A stretch of 5,522 bases of DNA from Gemmatimonadota bacterium (GTDB lineage Bacteria > Gemmatimonadota > Gemmatimonadetes > Longimicrobiales > Gaopeijiaceae): assembly GCA_003567615.1 (NCBI GenBank), contig PWZC01000204.1, positions 1 to 5,522 on the forward strand. Reading direction: 5' to 3'. The notes beneath the pieces were generated by a model. That model did not search any database and had not been told where the DNA came from. It worked only from the letters and a program-made list of their open reading frames with translations. The translations under genes and the position numbers were made by a program. Numbering within the stretch: the stretch's first letter is position 1; every line of letters starts with the position of its first letter. This document shows positions 1-5,522 of this stretch, piece after piece.

Positions 1-924
1 ACGGTGCGCGCGGTTCAGTACGGGGCCGAAGGGGTGGGGCTGTTCCGGACCGAGTTCCTTGTGGTGGGCCGCAACGCCATGCCCGAGGAGGAGGAACAGT
101 ACGAGGCCTATCGGGAGATTGCCGAGGCCTTTCCAAACCAGGCGGTGGTCATCCGCACCTTCGATCTGGGCGGGGACAAGTTTCCCATGTTCCTCCACAT
201 GCCGGCCGAGGAAAACCCTTTTCTGGGGTGGCGGGCCATCCGTGTCTGCCTCGACCGTCTTGAACTCTTCCGCCCCCAACTCCGGGCCATCCTTCGGGCG
301 TCGGCACATGGCGACGTCCGGATCCTCCTTCCCCTCGTCAATGATGTGGAGGAGGTGGTGCGGGTCCGGGAACTCCTGGCCGAGGAGGAAGTTCGTCTGA
401 AGGAAGAGGGGATTCCCTTCCACGCCGGGTACAAGCTGGGCGTTCTGGTGGAGACGCCCGCCGCGGCGCTGGACGCCGCAGAACTCGCCCGGCACTGTGA
501 CTTCTTCAGCATCGGCACCAACGACCTCATCCAGTACACCCTGGCGGTGGACCGGACCAACTCCCGCCTCTCGCACCTCTACAACCCGTTCCACCCGGCG
601 GTGGTACGGCAGCTCCACCAGGTGTCCCGAGTGGCTCGGGCGGCGGGGATCGAGGTCAGCGTCTGTGGCGAGATGGCCGCCCACCCCCTTGGCGCCTTCC
701 TCCTTCTGGGCCTGAACATCACGGCGCTCTCGGTGGCTTGGCCGTCACTTCCGGAGGTGAAGAAGGTGATCCGTTCCTTCCGGATGGAGAGCGCCCGCGA
801 GGCTGCCAGAAAGGCGCTGGCCGCCCCCACCTCGGCGGAAGTCACCCGCGTGCTGGTGGATGGACTCGGGGACACCGTGGATCTGAGCGCCTTTTCAGGG
901 CGCTGGAGCTTGTCGATACCGTGA
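1..924 (+). CDS. ptsI: PTS enzyme I (phosphoenolpyruvate-protein phosphotransferase), C-terminal part, 5' end outside window
   Basis: Enzyme I takes phosphate from phosphoenolpyruvate and passes it to HPr, the first step of the phosphotransferase system, in the cytoplasm. Only the C-terminal PEP-binding TIM barrel is present. The frame is open to the window edge, so the GTG at 4 is an internal valine, not a start. Counting that valine as residue 1, the active-site residues are R15 (G-L-F-R-T-E-F), R51 (R-T-F-D-L-G-G-D-K), E150 (V-E-T-P-A), N173/D174 (G-T-N-D-L), R184 (A-V-D-R) and C221 (V-C-G-E-M). Their spacing matches E. coli R296, R332, E431, N454/D455, R465 and C502 exactly, as I recall that numbering. 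About 280 residues (HPr-binding and phosphohistidine domains) should lie upstream. N-P-F-L-G-W-R-A-I-R at 71-80 is also family-typical. PEP synthase and pyruvate phosphate dikinase share the barrel but fit less well. HPr is usually encoded just upstream, which cannot be checked here. Confidence 0.97.
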   Translation, partial: TVRAVQYGAEGVGLFRTEFLVVGRNAMPEEEEQYEAYREIAEAFPNQAVVIRTFDLGGDKFPMFLHMPAEENPFLGWRAIRVCLDRLELFRPQLRAILRASAHGDVRILLPLVNDVEEVVRVRELLAEEEVRLKEEGIPFHAGYKLGVLVETPAAALDAAELARHCDFFSIGTNDLIQYTLAVDRTNSRLSHLYNPFHPAVVRQLHQVSRVARAAGIEVSVCGEMAAHPLGAFLLLGLNITALSVAWPSLPEVKKVIRSFRMESAREAARKALAAPTSAEVTRVLVDGLGDTVDLSAFSGRWSLSIP

Positions 925-939
925 AGTCACCGTTACGCT
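910..939 (+). promoter_or_regulatory. Weak promoter candidate before metK
   Basis: TTGTCG (910-915) and TACGCT (934-939) lie 18 bases apart, at the very end of ptsI. They match the sigma-70 consensus at four and three of six positions, respectively. A start from here would give a leader of about 70 bases before metK. In GC-rich DNA such matches are common by chance, so metK may simply be read through from ptsI. Confidence 0.18.
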
Positions 940-969
940 AGGTCGCCGCTTTTCTGGTTCTCGCCGCCA

Positions 970-988
970 GGGGGGGAGAGTCCCGCCC
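970..988 (+). other. GC-rich hairpin in the ptsI-metK gap
   Basis: A run of seven G (970-976) plus A977 can pair with T981 to C988. The stem has four inner pairs, one G-G mismatch (973/985) and three outer G-C pairs, closed by the loop GAG. It should be stable. No T-run follows (the next bases are GGCTTGCTTCC), so it does not look like an intrinsic terminator. The same G-run could instead pair with CCCCC at 1001-1005 just before metK, so two exclusive folds are possible. Its role is unknown: partial terminator, mRNA stabiliser or leader control element. Confidence 0.35.
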
Positions 989-1016
989 GGCTTGCTTCCG
1001 CCCCCGACATGTCGAT

Positions 1017-2207
1017 GTGGAATCTCCGTTGAGCCTACGTCACTTCTCCTCCGAATCCGTCACTGAGGGCCATCCGGACAAGGTGGCCGATCAGATCTCC
1101 GACGCCATCCTGGATACCTTTCTGTCTCACGACGAGGGGGCTCGTGTGGCGTGCGAGACCATGGTCACCACCGGTCTGGCCCTGGTGGCAGGGGAGGGCA
1201 AGTCCAACGCTTCGTTCAGCATTCCCGACGTGGTGCGGGAAACGCTTTCGGACATCGGGTACACCGATCCGGCCTTTGGGATCGACGGTCGCACGTGCTC
1301 GGTCTTGACGAGTCTGGACAAGCAGTCCCAGGACATCGGAATGGGGGTGGACACCGGCGGCGCCGGTGACCAGGGCATGATGTTCGGATATGCCACAGAT
1401 GAGACGGAGTCGCTCATGCCCCTTCCCCTGGTGCTGGCCCATCGCCTCACCCAGGGCCTGGCCGACCTCCGGCGCAGCGGCGAGATTCCCTGGCTCCGAC
1501 CGGATGGGAAGTCCCAGGTCTCGGTGGCGTATGAGGATGCCCAGCCGACAAAGGTGAGCGCGGTGGTCGTGAGCGCCCAGCATGCTCCCGAGGTCGATCT
1601 GACCACCATCCACAAGACCCTGACCGAACGCCTCATCGTGCCCACGCTGGCCGGCGAGCTCTTCGACCCCGCTGAGGCCCGGATCCACATCAACCCCACC
1701 GGACGCTTTGTCACCGGCGGTCCCCAGGGGGATGTAGGGCTCACCGGGAGGAAGGTCATTGTGGATACGTATGGGGGAAAGGGGCGGCACGGCGGTGGCG
1801 CCTTCTCCGGCAAGGACGCCACCAAGGTGGACCGGTCCGCCGCCTACGCCGCCCGCTGGGCCGCCAAGCATGTGGTGGCGGTGGGGGCCGCTCGACGCTG
1901 CGAGATCCAGATCGCCTATGCCATCGGGGTGGCGGAGCCGGTGAGCCTGTGGGTCGATACCCGTGGAACGGGTTCGGTAGCCGATGATCGGATCGCCGAA
2001 GCACTCCAGGAGGTTTTCGACTTCCGGCCCGGCGCCATCATCCGGGATCTGGGTCTGCGGAATCCCATCTACGGGCCGACCGCGACGTACGGTCACTTTG
2101 GTCGACCCTCCGAGACGAAGACCCGGTTCGGTCGCGAAGTAAAGCTCTTTCCCTGGGAAGAGACCACACGCCTCGACGACCTGCGAACCGCCCTGGAGTT
2201 GGGGTGA
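1017..2207 (+). CDS. metK: S-adenosylmethionine synthetase (methionine adenosyltransferase)
   Basis: Cytoplasmic enzyme that makes S-adenosylmethionine from methionine and ATP, releasing phosphate and pyrophosphate, normally as a tetramer needing Mg and K ions. The protein is 396 residues against about 384 in E. coli, so it is full length. Visible signatures are G-H-P-D-K at 18-22 (H19 and D21 are catalytic in the family), G-A-G-D-Q-G at 115-120, K-S-Q-V at 165-168, N-P-T-G-R-F-V at 226-232, G-D-V-G-L-T-G-R-K at 238-246, the phosphate-binding loop G-G-G-A-F-S-G-K-D at 259-267 and K-V-D-R at 270-273. D239, R245, K246, K266 and D272 correspond to the known active-site set of E. coli. The start is GTG at 1017, with no Shine-Dalgarno sequence at normal distance. 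TTG at 1029 is an alternative that still keeps the whole conserved core. Two ATGs just upstream (1009, 1015) are out of frame. Confidence 0.98.
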   Translation: MESPLSLRHFSSESVTEGHPDKVADQISDAILDTFLSHDEGARVACETMVTTGLALVAGEGKSNASFSIPDVVRETLSDIGYTDPAFGIDGRTCSVLTSLDKQSQDIGMGVDTGGAGDQGMMFGYATDETESLMPLPLVLAHRLTQGLADLRRSGEIPWLRPDGKSQVSVAYEDAQPTKVSAVVVSAQHAPEVDLTTIHKTLTERLIVPTLAGELFDPAEARIHINPTGRFVTGGPQGDVGLTGRKVIVDTYGGKGRHGGGAFSGKDATKVDRSAAYAARWAAKHVVAVGAARRCEIQIAYAIGVAEPVSLWVDTRGTGSVADDRIAEALQEVFDFRPGAIIRDLGLRNPIYGPTATYGHFGRPSETKTRFGREVKLFPWEETTRLDDLRTALELG

Positions 2208-2328
2208 CGGGAGCCGCCTCGGTCCTCGGCGTTGGAACGTGTCCCGGGTCCACGGGTTCTGAGCAGGAACGGAGAAGGGCGTACGGGCCCGGACAGGCCT
2301 GGACGTAGCTGCGAGTATTCACCTCTAC

Positions 2329-2334
2329 AGGAGG
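2329..2334 (+). promoter_or_regulatory. Ribosome binding site for the DUF151 gene
   Basis: AGGAGG is a full Shine-Dalgarno sequence ending 4 bases before GTG 2339. That spacing is a little short. The next in-frame GTG (2351) would be 16 bases away, so 2339 is the better start. The rest of the metK-DUF151 gap (2208-2328) shows only short GC-rich inverted repeats without T-runs and no convincing promoter. Confidence 0.75.
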
Positions 2335-2338
2335 CGTC

Positions 2339-2905
2339 GTGCTGGTCGAGGTGAGGGTCAAGAGTCTCGGATTGGACCGGGCGTCCAACACGCCGGTCGT
2401 CATCCTTGAGGAGATGGATGGAGAGCGGGTGCTCCCCATCTGGATCGGGCCGGGCGAGGCCAGTGCCATTGCCATGCACCTTGCGGACATGAAGTTCTCC
2501 CGGCCGCTGACCCACGACCTCATCCTCGATGTCCTCAAGGGGATGGGCGGGCGGCTCAGCCGTGTGGTGATCACCCGTGTCGCCGACTCCACATACTACG
2601 CCGAACTGGTCATCCAGCGGAGTGGTGGGACCGTGAGCGTGGACGCCCGTCCCTCGGACTCCATCGCCGTGGCGCTCCGCACCGACGCCCGGATCTTCGC
2701 CAACGATGCCCTCCTCGAACGGGCGTCCATCGAAATCTCCGAGGAGGAGGTGTCGCCGGCGCCTCCCAAGCCCGCCATGCCCCAACACCCCGCCCAGGGG
2801 CAGGCTGGAGGGTTGAAGTCCGAACAGCCCATCATGAGTGCCGAAGAGTTGAAGGAGCATCTTCGGCGGCTGAACCCCGAGGACTTCGGCCGATTCACTC
2901 CCTGA
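2339..2905 (+). CDS. Bifunctional nuclease (BFN, DUF151) family protein
   Basis: A 188-residue protein beginning with GTG. Residues 1 to about 135 form the DUF151/BFN domain, with the family's conserved blocks L-P-I-W-I-G-P-G-E-A at 32-41, R-P-L-T-H-D-L at 55-61 and D-A-R-P-S-D-S-I-A at 102-110. Members are widespread in bacteria and plants. Plant members have been reported to cut both DNA and RNA, and a Thermotoga member has a solved structure, but the bacterial role is not established, so nuclease activity here rests on family membership only. Residues 139-160 are a Pro/Ala/Gln-rich linker. They are followed by an acidic helix-like tail ending E-D-F-G-R-F (181-186), probably a docking or oligomer element. 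There is no signal peptide, so it should be cytoplasmic. The stop lies 4 bases before the next start, so the two genes are expected to be co-translated. Confidence 0.92.
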   Translation: MLVEVRVKSLGLDRASNTPVVILEEMDGERVLPIWIGPGEASAIAMHLADMKFSRPLTHDLILDVLKGMGGRLSRVVITRVADSTYYAELVIQRSGGTVSVDARPSDSIAVALRTDARIFANDALLERASIEISEEEVSPAPPKPAMPQHPAQGQAGGLKSEQPIMSAEELKEHLRRLNPEDFGRFTP

Positions 2906-2909
2906 CCTG

Positions 2910-4106
2910 ATGGTTCGACCCAGAGTCGCCACCTTCCCGCTGACGCCGGGGCTGGCCTGTCTCATCCCACTGGTCCTTGGGCTTCTCCCCCTCCTTCCGT
3001 CCATCGGGTCCGGGGTCGCCCAGGAGCCGGTCCCTGAGCTGCGGGGCCGTCTCTATGTGGATTCCATTCCCGCCGATTCGGGCACCGTCATCCTGCACCG
3101 GGTGAATCCGGAAGAAGCCGGACCGGTGGACTCGGTCCGGGTGGGATCCGGCGGTGACTTCACCTTTCCCATTCTCATGGTCCCGGCCCCCGGCACCGGG
3201 GAGATCCTGTTCGTTTCTTCCCGGCGGGACGGGATCGTGTACTTCGGTGAGCCCATCTCCGAGCCCGCTCATCTGGACTCCCTCTACCTGGTACGGGCCT
3301 TTGAGACCAAGGAGGCTCCAGAGGGTGGTCTGCCCTTCACGGTGGCGCTGAGGGGCCTTTTCGTCGACCAGGGGCCCATGGGGTGGCGGGTGACGGATCT
3401 CATCCAGATCCGAAACGACTCGTCTGTGACCTGGATTCCAGGTGAGGAGACGGACCACCCGGTCTGGCAGTTTCCGGTGCCACCGGAGGCACGGAGCCTT
3501 CGGGTGGGACGGAGCGACCTGGCGCCTGAAGCGGTGCGCTTCCAGGACGGTGTGATGCAGGTCCGAAGCCCCGTTCCTCCGGGAGAGCGACTCTATGCCA
3601 TTCAGTACGAACTGGATCTCCTGAATTTCTCCATCCCCATGCCCGGGCTGACGGAGTTGGTGGAGATCTTCGTGGCAGATGAAGCGCCTTCGCTGCAGAT
3701 CCCACCGCTCATGTTCGATCAGCCGGTTGAGCTGGAGCCCGGGTCCCTCTACCGACGGTGGGTGGGCGAGGGGCTGACCCAGGTGGTGGTTCAGGTCCAA
3801 CCGGGACAGGATGATGAGGGCGGAGCACTGGTCTGGATCGTGGTTGGGCTGGCAGTGGTCCTCCTGGGCGTCGGGGTCTGGGCCGTGGGCCGTCGCCCAG
3901 CCGGCGAAACGACGGCTGGGCGCTCCGAGATCCTCCTGGAGATCGCTCGCCTGGATGATTCGGTGGAGGGGAGGGACGATCTGTCACCGGAAGAGGCTCG
4001 GGTCTATGAAGCGCGCCGGAAGGAGCTCATGGACGAACTTCGTCGCTCCGGCGCCGGCGCCGCTGCTGGGCGGCGAGCCCGTCCGGAGTCCTCCGTGGAC
4101 CGGTGA
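2910..4106 (+). CDS. Uncharacterised exported protein with C-terminal membrane anchor and cytoplasmic tail
   Basis: I do not recognise a named family. In the 398 residues, positions 1 to about 37 look like a Sec signal peptide: basic start, long Leu/Pro-rich core from 15 to 32, and a likely cut after G-V-A (35-37). Residues 42-115 resemble a carboxypeptidase-regulatory or CnaB-like beta-sandwich, starting G-R-L-Y-V and containing a G-S-G-G-D-F-T-F turn at 79-86. Residues 140-300 look like one or two further beta-rich domains with a P-V-P-P-G-E-R turn at 221-227. One membrane segment lies at about 306-326, followed by Arg residues, which puts the C-terminus inside. The tail (338-380) is a charged helix of the type E-I-A-R-L-D-D, then L-S-P-E-E-A, seen at the ends of some cytochrome c maturation proteins and other small membrane proteins. 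No catalytic motif is visible. The ATG has no Shine-Dalgarno sequence and probably relies on coupling with the DUF151 gene. The stop overlaps recO. Confidence 0.85.
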   Translation: MVRPRVATFPLTPGLACLIPLVLGLLPLLPSIGSGVAQEPVPELRGRLYVDSIPADSGTVILHRVNPEEAGPVDSVRVGSGGDFTFPILMVPAPGTGEILFVSSRRDGIVYFGEPISEPAHLDSLYLVRAFETKEAPEGGLPFTVALRGLFVDQGPMGWRVTDLIQIRNDSSVTWIPGEETDHPVWQFPVPPEARSLRVGRSDLAPEAVRFQDGVMQVRSPVPPGERLYAIQYELDLLNFSIPMPGLTELVEIFVADEAPSLQIPPLMFDQPVELEPGSLYRRWVGEGLTQVVVQVQPGQDDEGGALVWIVVGLAVVLLGVGVWAVGRRPAGETTAGRSEILLEIARLDDSVEGRDDLSPEEARVYEARRKELMDELRRSGAGAAAGRRARPESSVDR

Positions 4107-4903
4107 GCCTCACACAGGAGGAGGGGATCCTCCTCCGCTCCCACGCCTACTCGGAGTCCTCGAGAGTGCTCCGGGTCCTGACGCCCGGCCGAGGTGTCCT
4201 TCCCCTCATGGCCCGGGGCCTTCGCCGGAAGGTCGGACGAGGGGAGGGGGCCGTGGACACCTTCGATCAGGTGCAGATCGTCTATTCCTTCCGACCTCAG
4301 CGGGATCTCCAGACACTCACCGAGCTTCATGTCCTGCGTTCCCGGCAGGCGCTGGGGTCCGATCTACTTCGTTTCGCCGGGGCCTCACTTCTGGCAGAGA
4401 TGCTTCTGGCCCATGCGCTGGAAGAGGGCAGTCCACCGCTCTTCCTGGAGGTGGCCCGGTCCTTGGACCGACTCCTGGATGCTGAGAGCGAGCAGATAGC
4501 GGGGGTCCTTATCTCGGCCGGATGGCGACTACTGGCCTACCTGGGGTTCGCGCCTGAGCTCGAAGCCTGCGTTCGGTGCGGCACCGGATTGGACGCGGTG
4601 GAAGGGACGGTGGCGACGCCTGCGGCGGCCCGTACCGAGGAAGGAATCCTTCTTCGATTCAGCTCACTGCAAGGCGGGCTTCTGTGTGAGGAGTGCGGAC
4701 ACGGTTCAGCGGGTTCACGGCTCGGTCCCGGAGCCCGGGACGATCTGCGTCGGCTCCTGGCAGGAGCTCCGCCGACTCCGCTGAGGGGGAGCCCCGTCCA
4801 CCTATCGCTCCTGGAGGCGTTCGCCTTGGGCCATCTGGCTCCCCGAAATGCCTTTCGGTCGGTGGAACTCCTTCGTGCTGCTCTGGACAAGGGAGGGGGA
4901 TGA
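4103..4903 (+). CDS. recO: DNA repair protein RecO
   Basis: RecO works with RecR (and RecF) to load RecA on SSB-coated single strands and can anneal complementary strands. It is part of the RecFOR recombinational repair route in the cytoplasm. The 266-residue length is normal. The N-terminal OB-fold (1-80) shows the typical E-E-G-I-L-L-R-S start, G-R-G-V-L-P-L-M-A-R-G at 29-39 and the F-R-P-Q-R-D-L-Q-T-L-T-E stretch at 63-74. The helical C-terminal part follows L-L-A-Y-L-G-F-A-P at 143-151 and holds a four-cysteine zinc site, C156-V-R-C159 and C195-E-E-C198. The GTG start shares the GTGA overlap with the preceding stop (4103-4106), a standard coupling arrangement, and no separate ribosome site is visible. 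No clear terminator follows the gene. Confidence 0.95.
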   Translation: MSLTQEEGILLRSHAYSESSRVLRVLTPGRGVLPLMARGLRRKVGRGEGAVDTFDQVQIVYSFRPQRDLQTLTELHVLRSRQALGSDLLRFAGASLLAEMLLAHALEEGSPPLFLEVARSLDRLLDAESEQIAGVLISAGWRLLAYLGFAPELEACVRCGTGLDAVEGTVATPAAARTEEGILLRFSSLQGGLLCEECGHGSAGSRLGPGARDDLRRLLAGAPPTPLRGSPVHLSLLEAFALGHLAPRNAFRSVELLRAALDKGGG

Positions 4904-4934
4904 GGGGTGGTGGCCAGGTTGTTGCAAGAAGATC

Positions 4935-4951
4935 GTCAAGCGTTCCTTGAC
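4935..4951. repeat. Perfect inverted repeat overlapping a -35 box
   Basis: GTCAAG (4935-4940) and CTTGAC (4946-4951) are exact reverse complements separated by the 5 bases CGTTC. The right arm contains the -35 hexamer at 4947-4952. This could be an operator for a dimeric regulator or a short RNA hairpin at the end of the recO transcript. There is no T-run after it, so a classic terminator is unlikely. A 6-base arm can also arise by chance. Confidence 0.45.
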
Positions 4952-4975
4952 CCGGCACGGATTCCGGCGTATATC
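4947..4975 (+). promoter_or_regulatory. Sigma-70-like promoter for the sorting-domain gene
   Basis: TTGACC (4947-4952; five of six to consensus) and TATATC (4970-4975; four of six) are separated by exactly 17 bases. The hexamers sit in a locally AT-richer stretch in an otherwise GC-rich window. Transcription would begin near 4982, in a purine-rich GAAA repeat (4981-4993), leaving a leader of about 80 bases before ATG 5065. This is the best promoter candidate in the window, although many FCB bacteria use a differing -33/-7 consensus. Confidence 0.5.
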
Positions 4976-5054
4976 TTCAGGAAAGAAAGAAAACGTCCGA
5001 CCCCGAAACCGGAGGGCTATTCGCTCTTCTGATACTGAATCACACCTTTCGATT

Positions 5055-5059
5055 GGAGG
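5055..5059 (+). promoter_or_regulatory. Ribosome binding site deciding the start at 5065
   Basis: GGAGG ends 5 bases before ATG 5065. The in-frame TTG at 5053 overlaps this site and cannot use it, so 5065 is the better start. That choice also gives a cleaner signal peptide beginning M-R-R. Confidence 0.75.
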
Positions 5060-5064
5060 CGTGG

Positions 5065-5520
5065 ATGAGACGCAGCCTCTGCGTCCTCTTTGCCCTCCTC
5101 CCCCTCCTGCTGGTAGCCCCCCTGAACGGCGAGGCTGCCTCGCAGGAACGGGTGGACGATGACCAGGTTGCGGCGCAGGCTGGCTTCAAACTTGAGCAGA
5201 ACTATCCGAATCCGTTCAATCCGGCGACTCGGATTCCGTTCGAGCTCTTTGACGAAGTCTTTACGGAGGGACGATCCGCTAGGGTCTCCATGAGGATCTA
5301 CAACATCCTCCTCCAGTTTGTCGCCTCGCCCACGGCCCTCAACCACCCGTTGGGAGACCGGGCACCCGTCATGGAGTTGGAGTACGGTCAACCGGGCCGG
5401 CATGAAGCATTCTGGGACGGCCGGGATCGAACCGGCACCCAGGTGCCGTCTGGCGTGTACATACTCGAAATGACAGTGAATGGGCGTTCCCAGAACCTGA
5501 AGATGTTCGTCAGCCGCTGA
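5065..5520 (+). CDS. Small secreted protein consisting of a FlgD-Ig/type A sorting-like domain
   Basis: A 151-residue protein with a Sec signal peptide: M-R-R, hydrophobic core about 5-20, likely cut near G-E-A-A-S (22-26). The mature part is almost entirely one beta-sandwich. It begins Q-N-Y-P-N-P-F-N-P at 45-53, continues with M-R-I-Y-N at 76-80 and F-W-D-G-R-D at 116-121, and ends S-G-V-Y-I-L-E-M (129-136), then N-L-K-M-F-V-S-R. This is the pattern of the FlgD Ig-like/type IX sorting-domain family, normally found at the C-terminus of large secreted enzymes. Here it stands alone, with only about 18 residues between the signal peptide and the domain. Residues 88-110 are longer than usual for the loop between the Y-N strand and W-D-G. 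It is probably exported to the periplasm or cell surface. Whether it is a type IX substrate or a stand-alone structural module is unknown. Confidence 0.85.
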   Translation: MRRSLCVLFALLPLLLVAPLNGEAASQERVDDDQVAAQAGFKLEQNYPNPFNPATRIPFELFDEVFTEGRSARVSMRIYNILLQFVASPTALNHPLGDRAPVMELEYGQPGRHEAFWDGRDRTGTQVPSGVYILEMTVNGRSQNLKMFVSR

Positions 5521-5522
5521 TG
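5520..5522 (+). other. Possible start codon of a downstream gene, cut by window edge
   Basis: The stop TGA (5518-5520) is followed by TG, so an ATG overlaps it by one base (TGATG), a common coupled stop/start arrangement. No good ribosome site precedes it, and nothing after the ATG can be seen. Confidence 0.25.

Noticed and set aside
925..1016. Known SAM or SAH riboswitch before metK
   Set aside because: Only a simple hairpin and a possible alternative pairing are visible. I could not match any conserved core of a known class by eye.
1035..2096. Long open frame on the minus strand (353 codons) opposite metK
   Set aside because: It lies wholly within a textbook metK and has no recognisable domain. 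GC-rich coding DNA commonly leaves long antisense frames.
2208..2328. Terminator or promoter in the metK-DUF151 gap
   Set aside because: Short GC-rich repeats (such as CCCG/CGGG near 2243-2256) have no T-run, and the TATTCA at 2316 has no suitable -35 partner.
2093..3800. Two minus-strand open frames of about 300 codons each, opposite the DUF151 and membrane-protein genes
   Set aside because: Their translations are rich in Arg, Gly, His and Pro with no domain pattern, and both cross real genes on the plus strand.
4049..4062. 14-base palindrome CGGCGCCGGCGCCG
   Set aside because: It is inside coding sequence for an Ala/Gly-rich tail and is explained by GC-rich codons.
3811..4485. Plus-strand open frame of 224 codons spanning the membrane-protein/recO junction
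   Set aside because: It is out of frame with two well-supported proteins and its translation is low-complexity Pro/Arg/Gly/Ser.
4848..5162. Plus-strand open frame of 104 codons covering the recO-sorting gene gap
   Set aside because: It overlaps the recO end and the signal peptide of the next gene in another frame, and has no ribosome site or domain.

Overview
This is a GC-rich window, tightly packed and read entirely from the + strand. It looks like chromosomal DNA of a free-living Gram-negative-type bacterium. The last gene carries an N-P-F-N-P FlgD-Ig/type A sorting-like domain, which is typical of the FCB group. With the high GC content, short gaps and stop/start overlaps this suggests Gemmatimonadota or a relative. 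That placement is an inference from domain style and gene content, not from a marker-gene search.

Layout: (1) 1-924 is the C-terminal half of PTS enzyme I (ptsI), cut by the window edge. (2) 925-1016 is a 92-base leader with a G-run/C-run hairpin and a palindrome. (3) 1017-2207 is metK, S-adenosylmethionine synthetase, with a GTG start. (4) 2208-2338 is a gap with no convincing structure except a good ribosome binding site at its end. (5) 2339-2905 is a bifunctional-nuclease (DUF151) family protein. (6) 2910-4106 is an unrecognised exported protein with one C-terminal membrane anchor and a charged cytoplasmic tail. (7) 4103-4903 is recO, whose GTG start overlaps the preceding stop. (8) 4904-5064 is a gap holding the best promoter candidate in the window, with an inverted repeat over its -35 box. 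(9) 5065-5520 is a small secreted protein that is little more than a FlgD-Ig/sorting-like domain. An ATG overlapping its stop may begin another gene beyond the window.

Genes 5 to 7 are separated by 4 bases or overlap by 4 bases, so they are almost certainly one transcript with coupled translation. ptsI and metK may be read through into it. The products do not form one pathway: sugar phosphotransfer or carbon regulation, methyl-donor synthesis, a putative nuclease, an envelope protein and recombinational repair. The sorting-domain gene appears to have its own promoter.

I see no mobile element, CRISPR array, tRNA, rRNA or defence system. Most of the window is ordinary housekeeping sequence. 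The least explained parts are the membrane-anchored protein at 2910-4106, the stand-alone sorting-like domain protein with its promoter/inverted repeat, and the metK leader.
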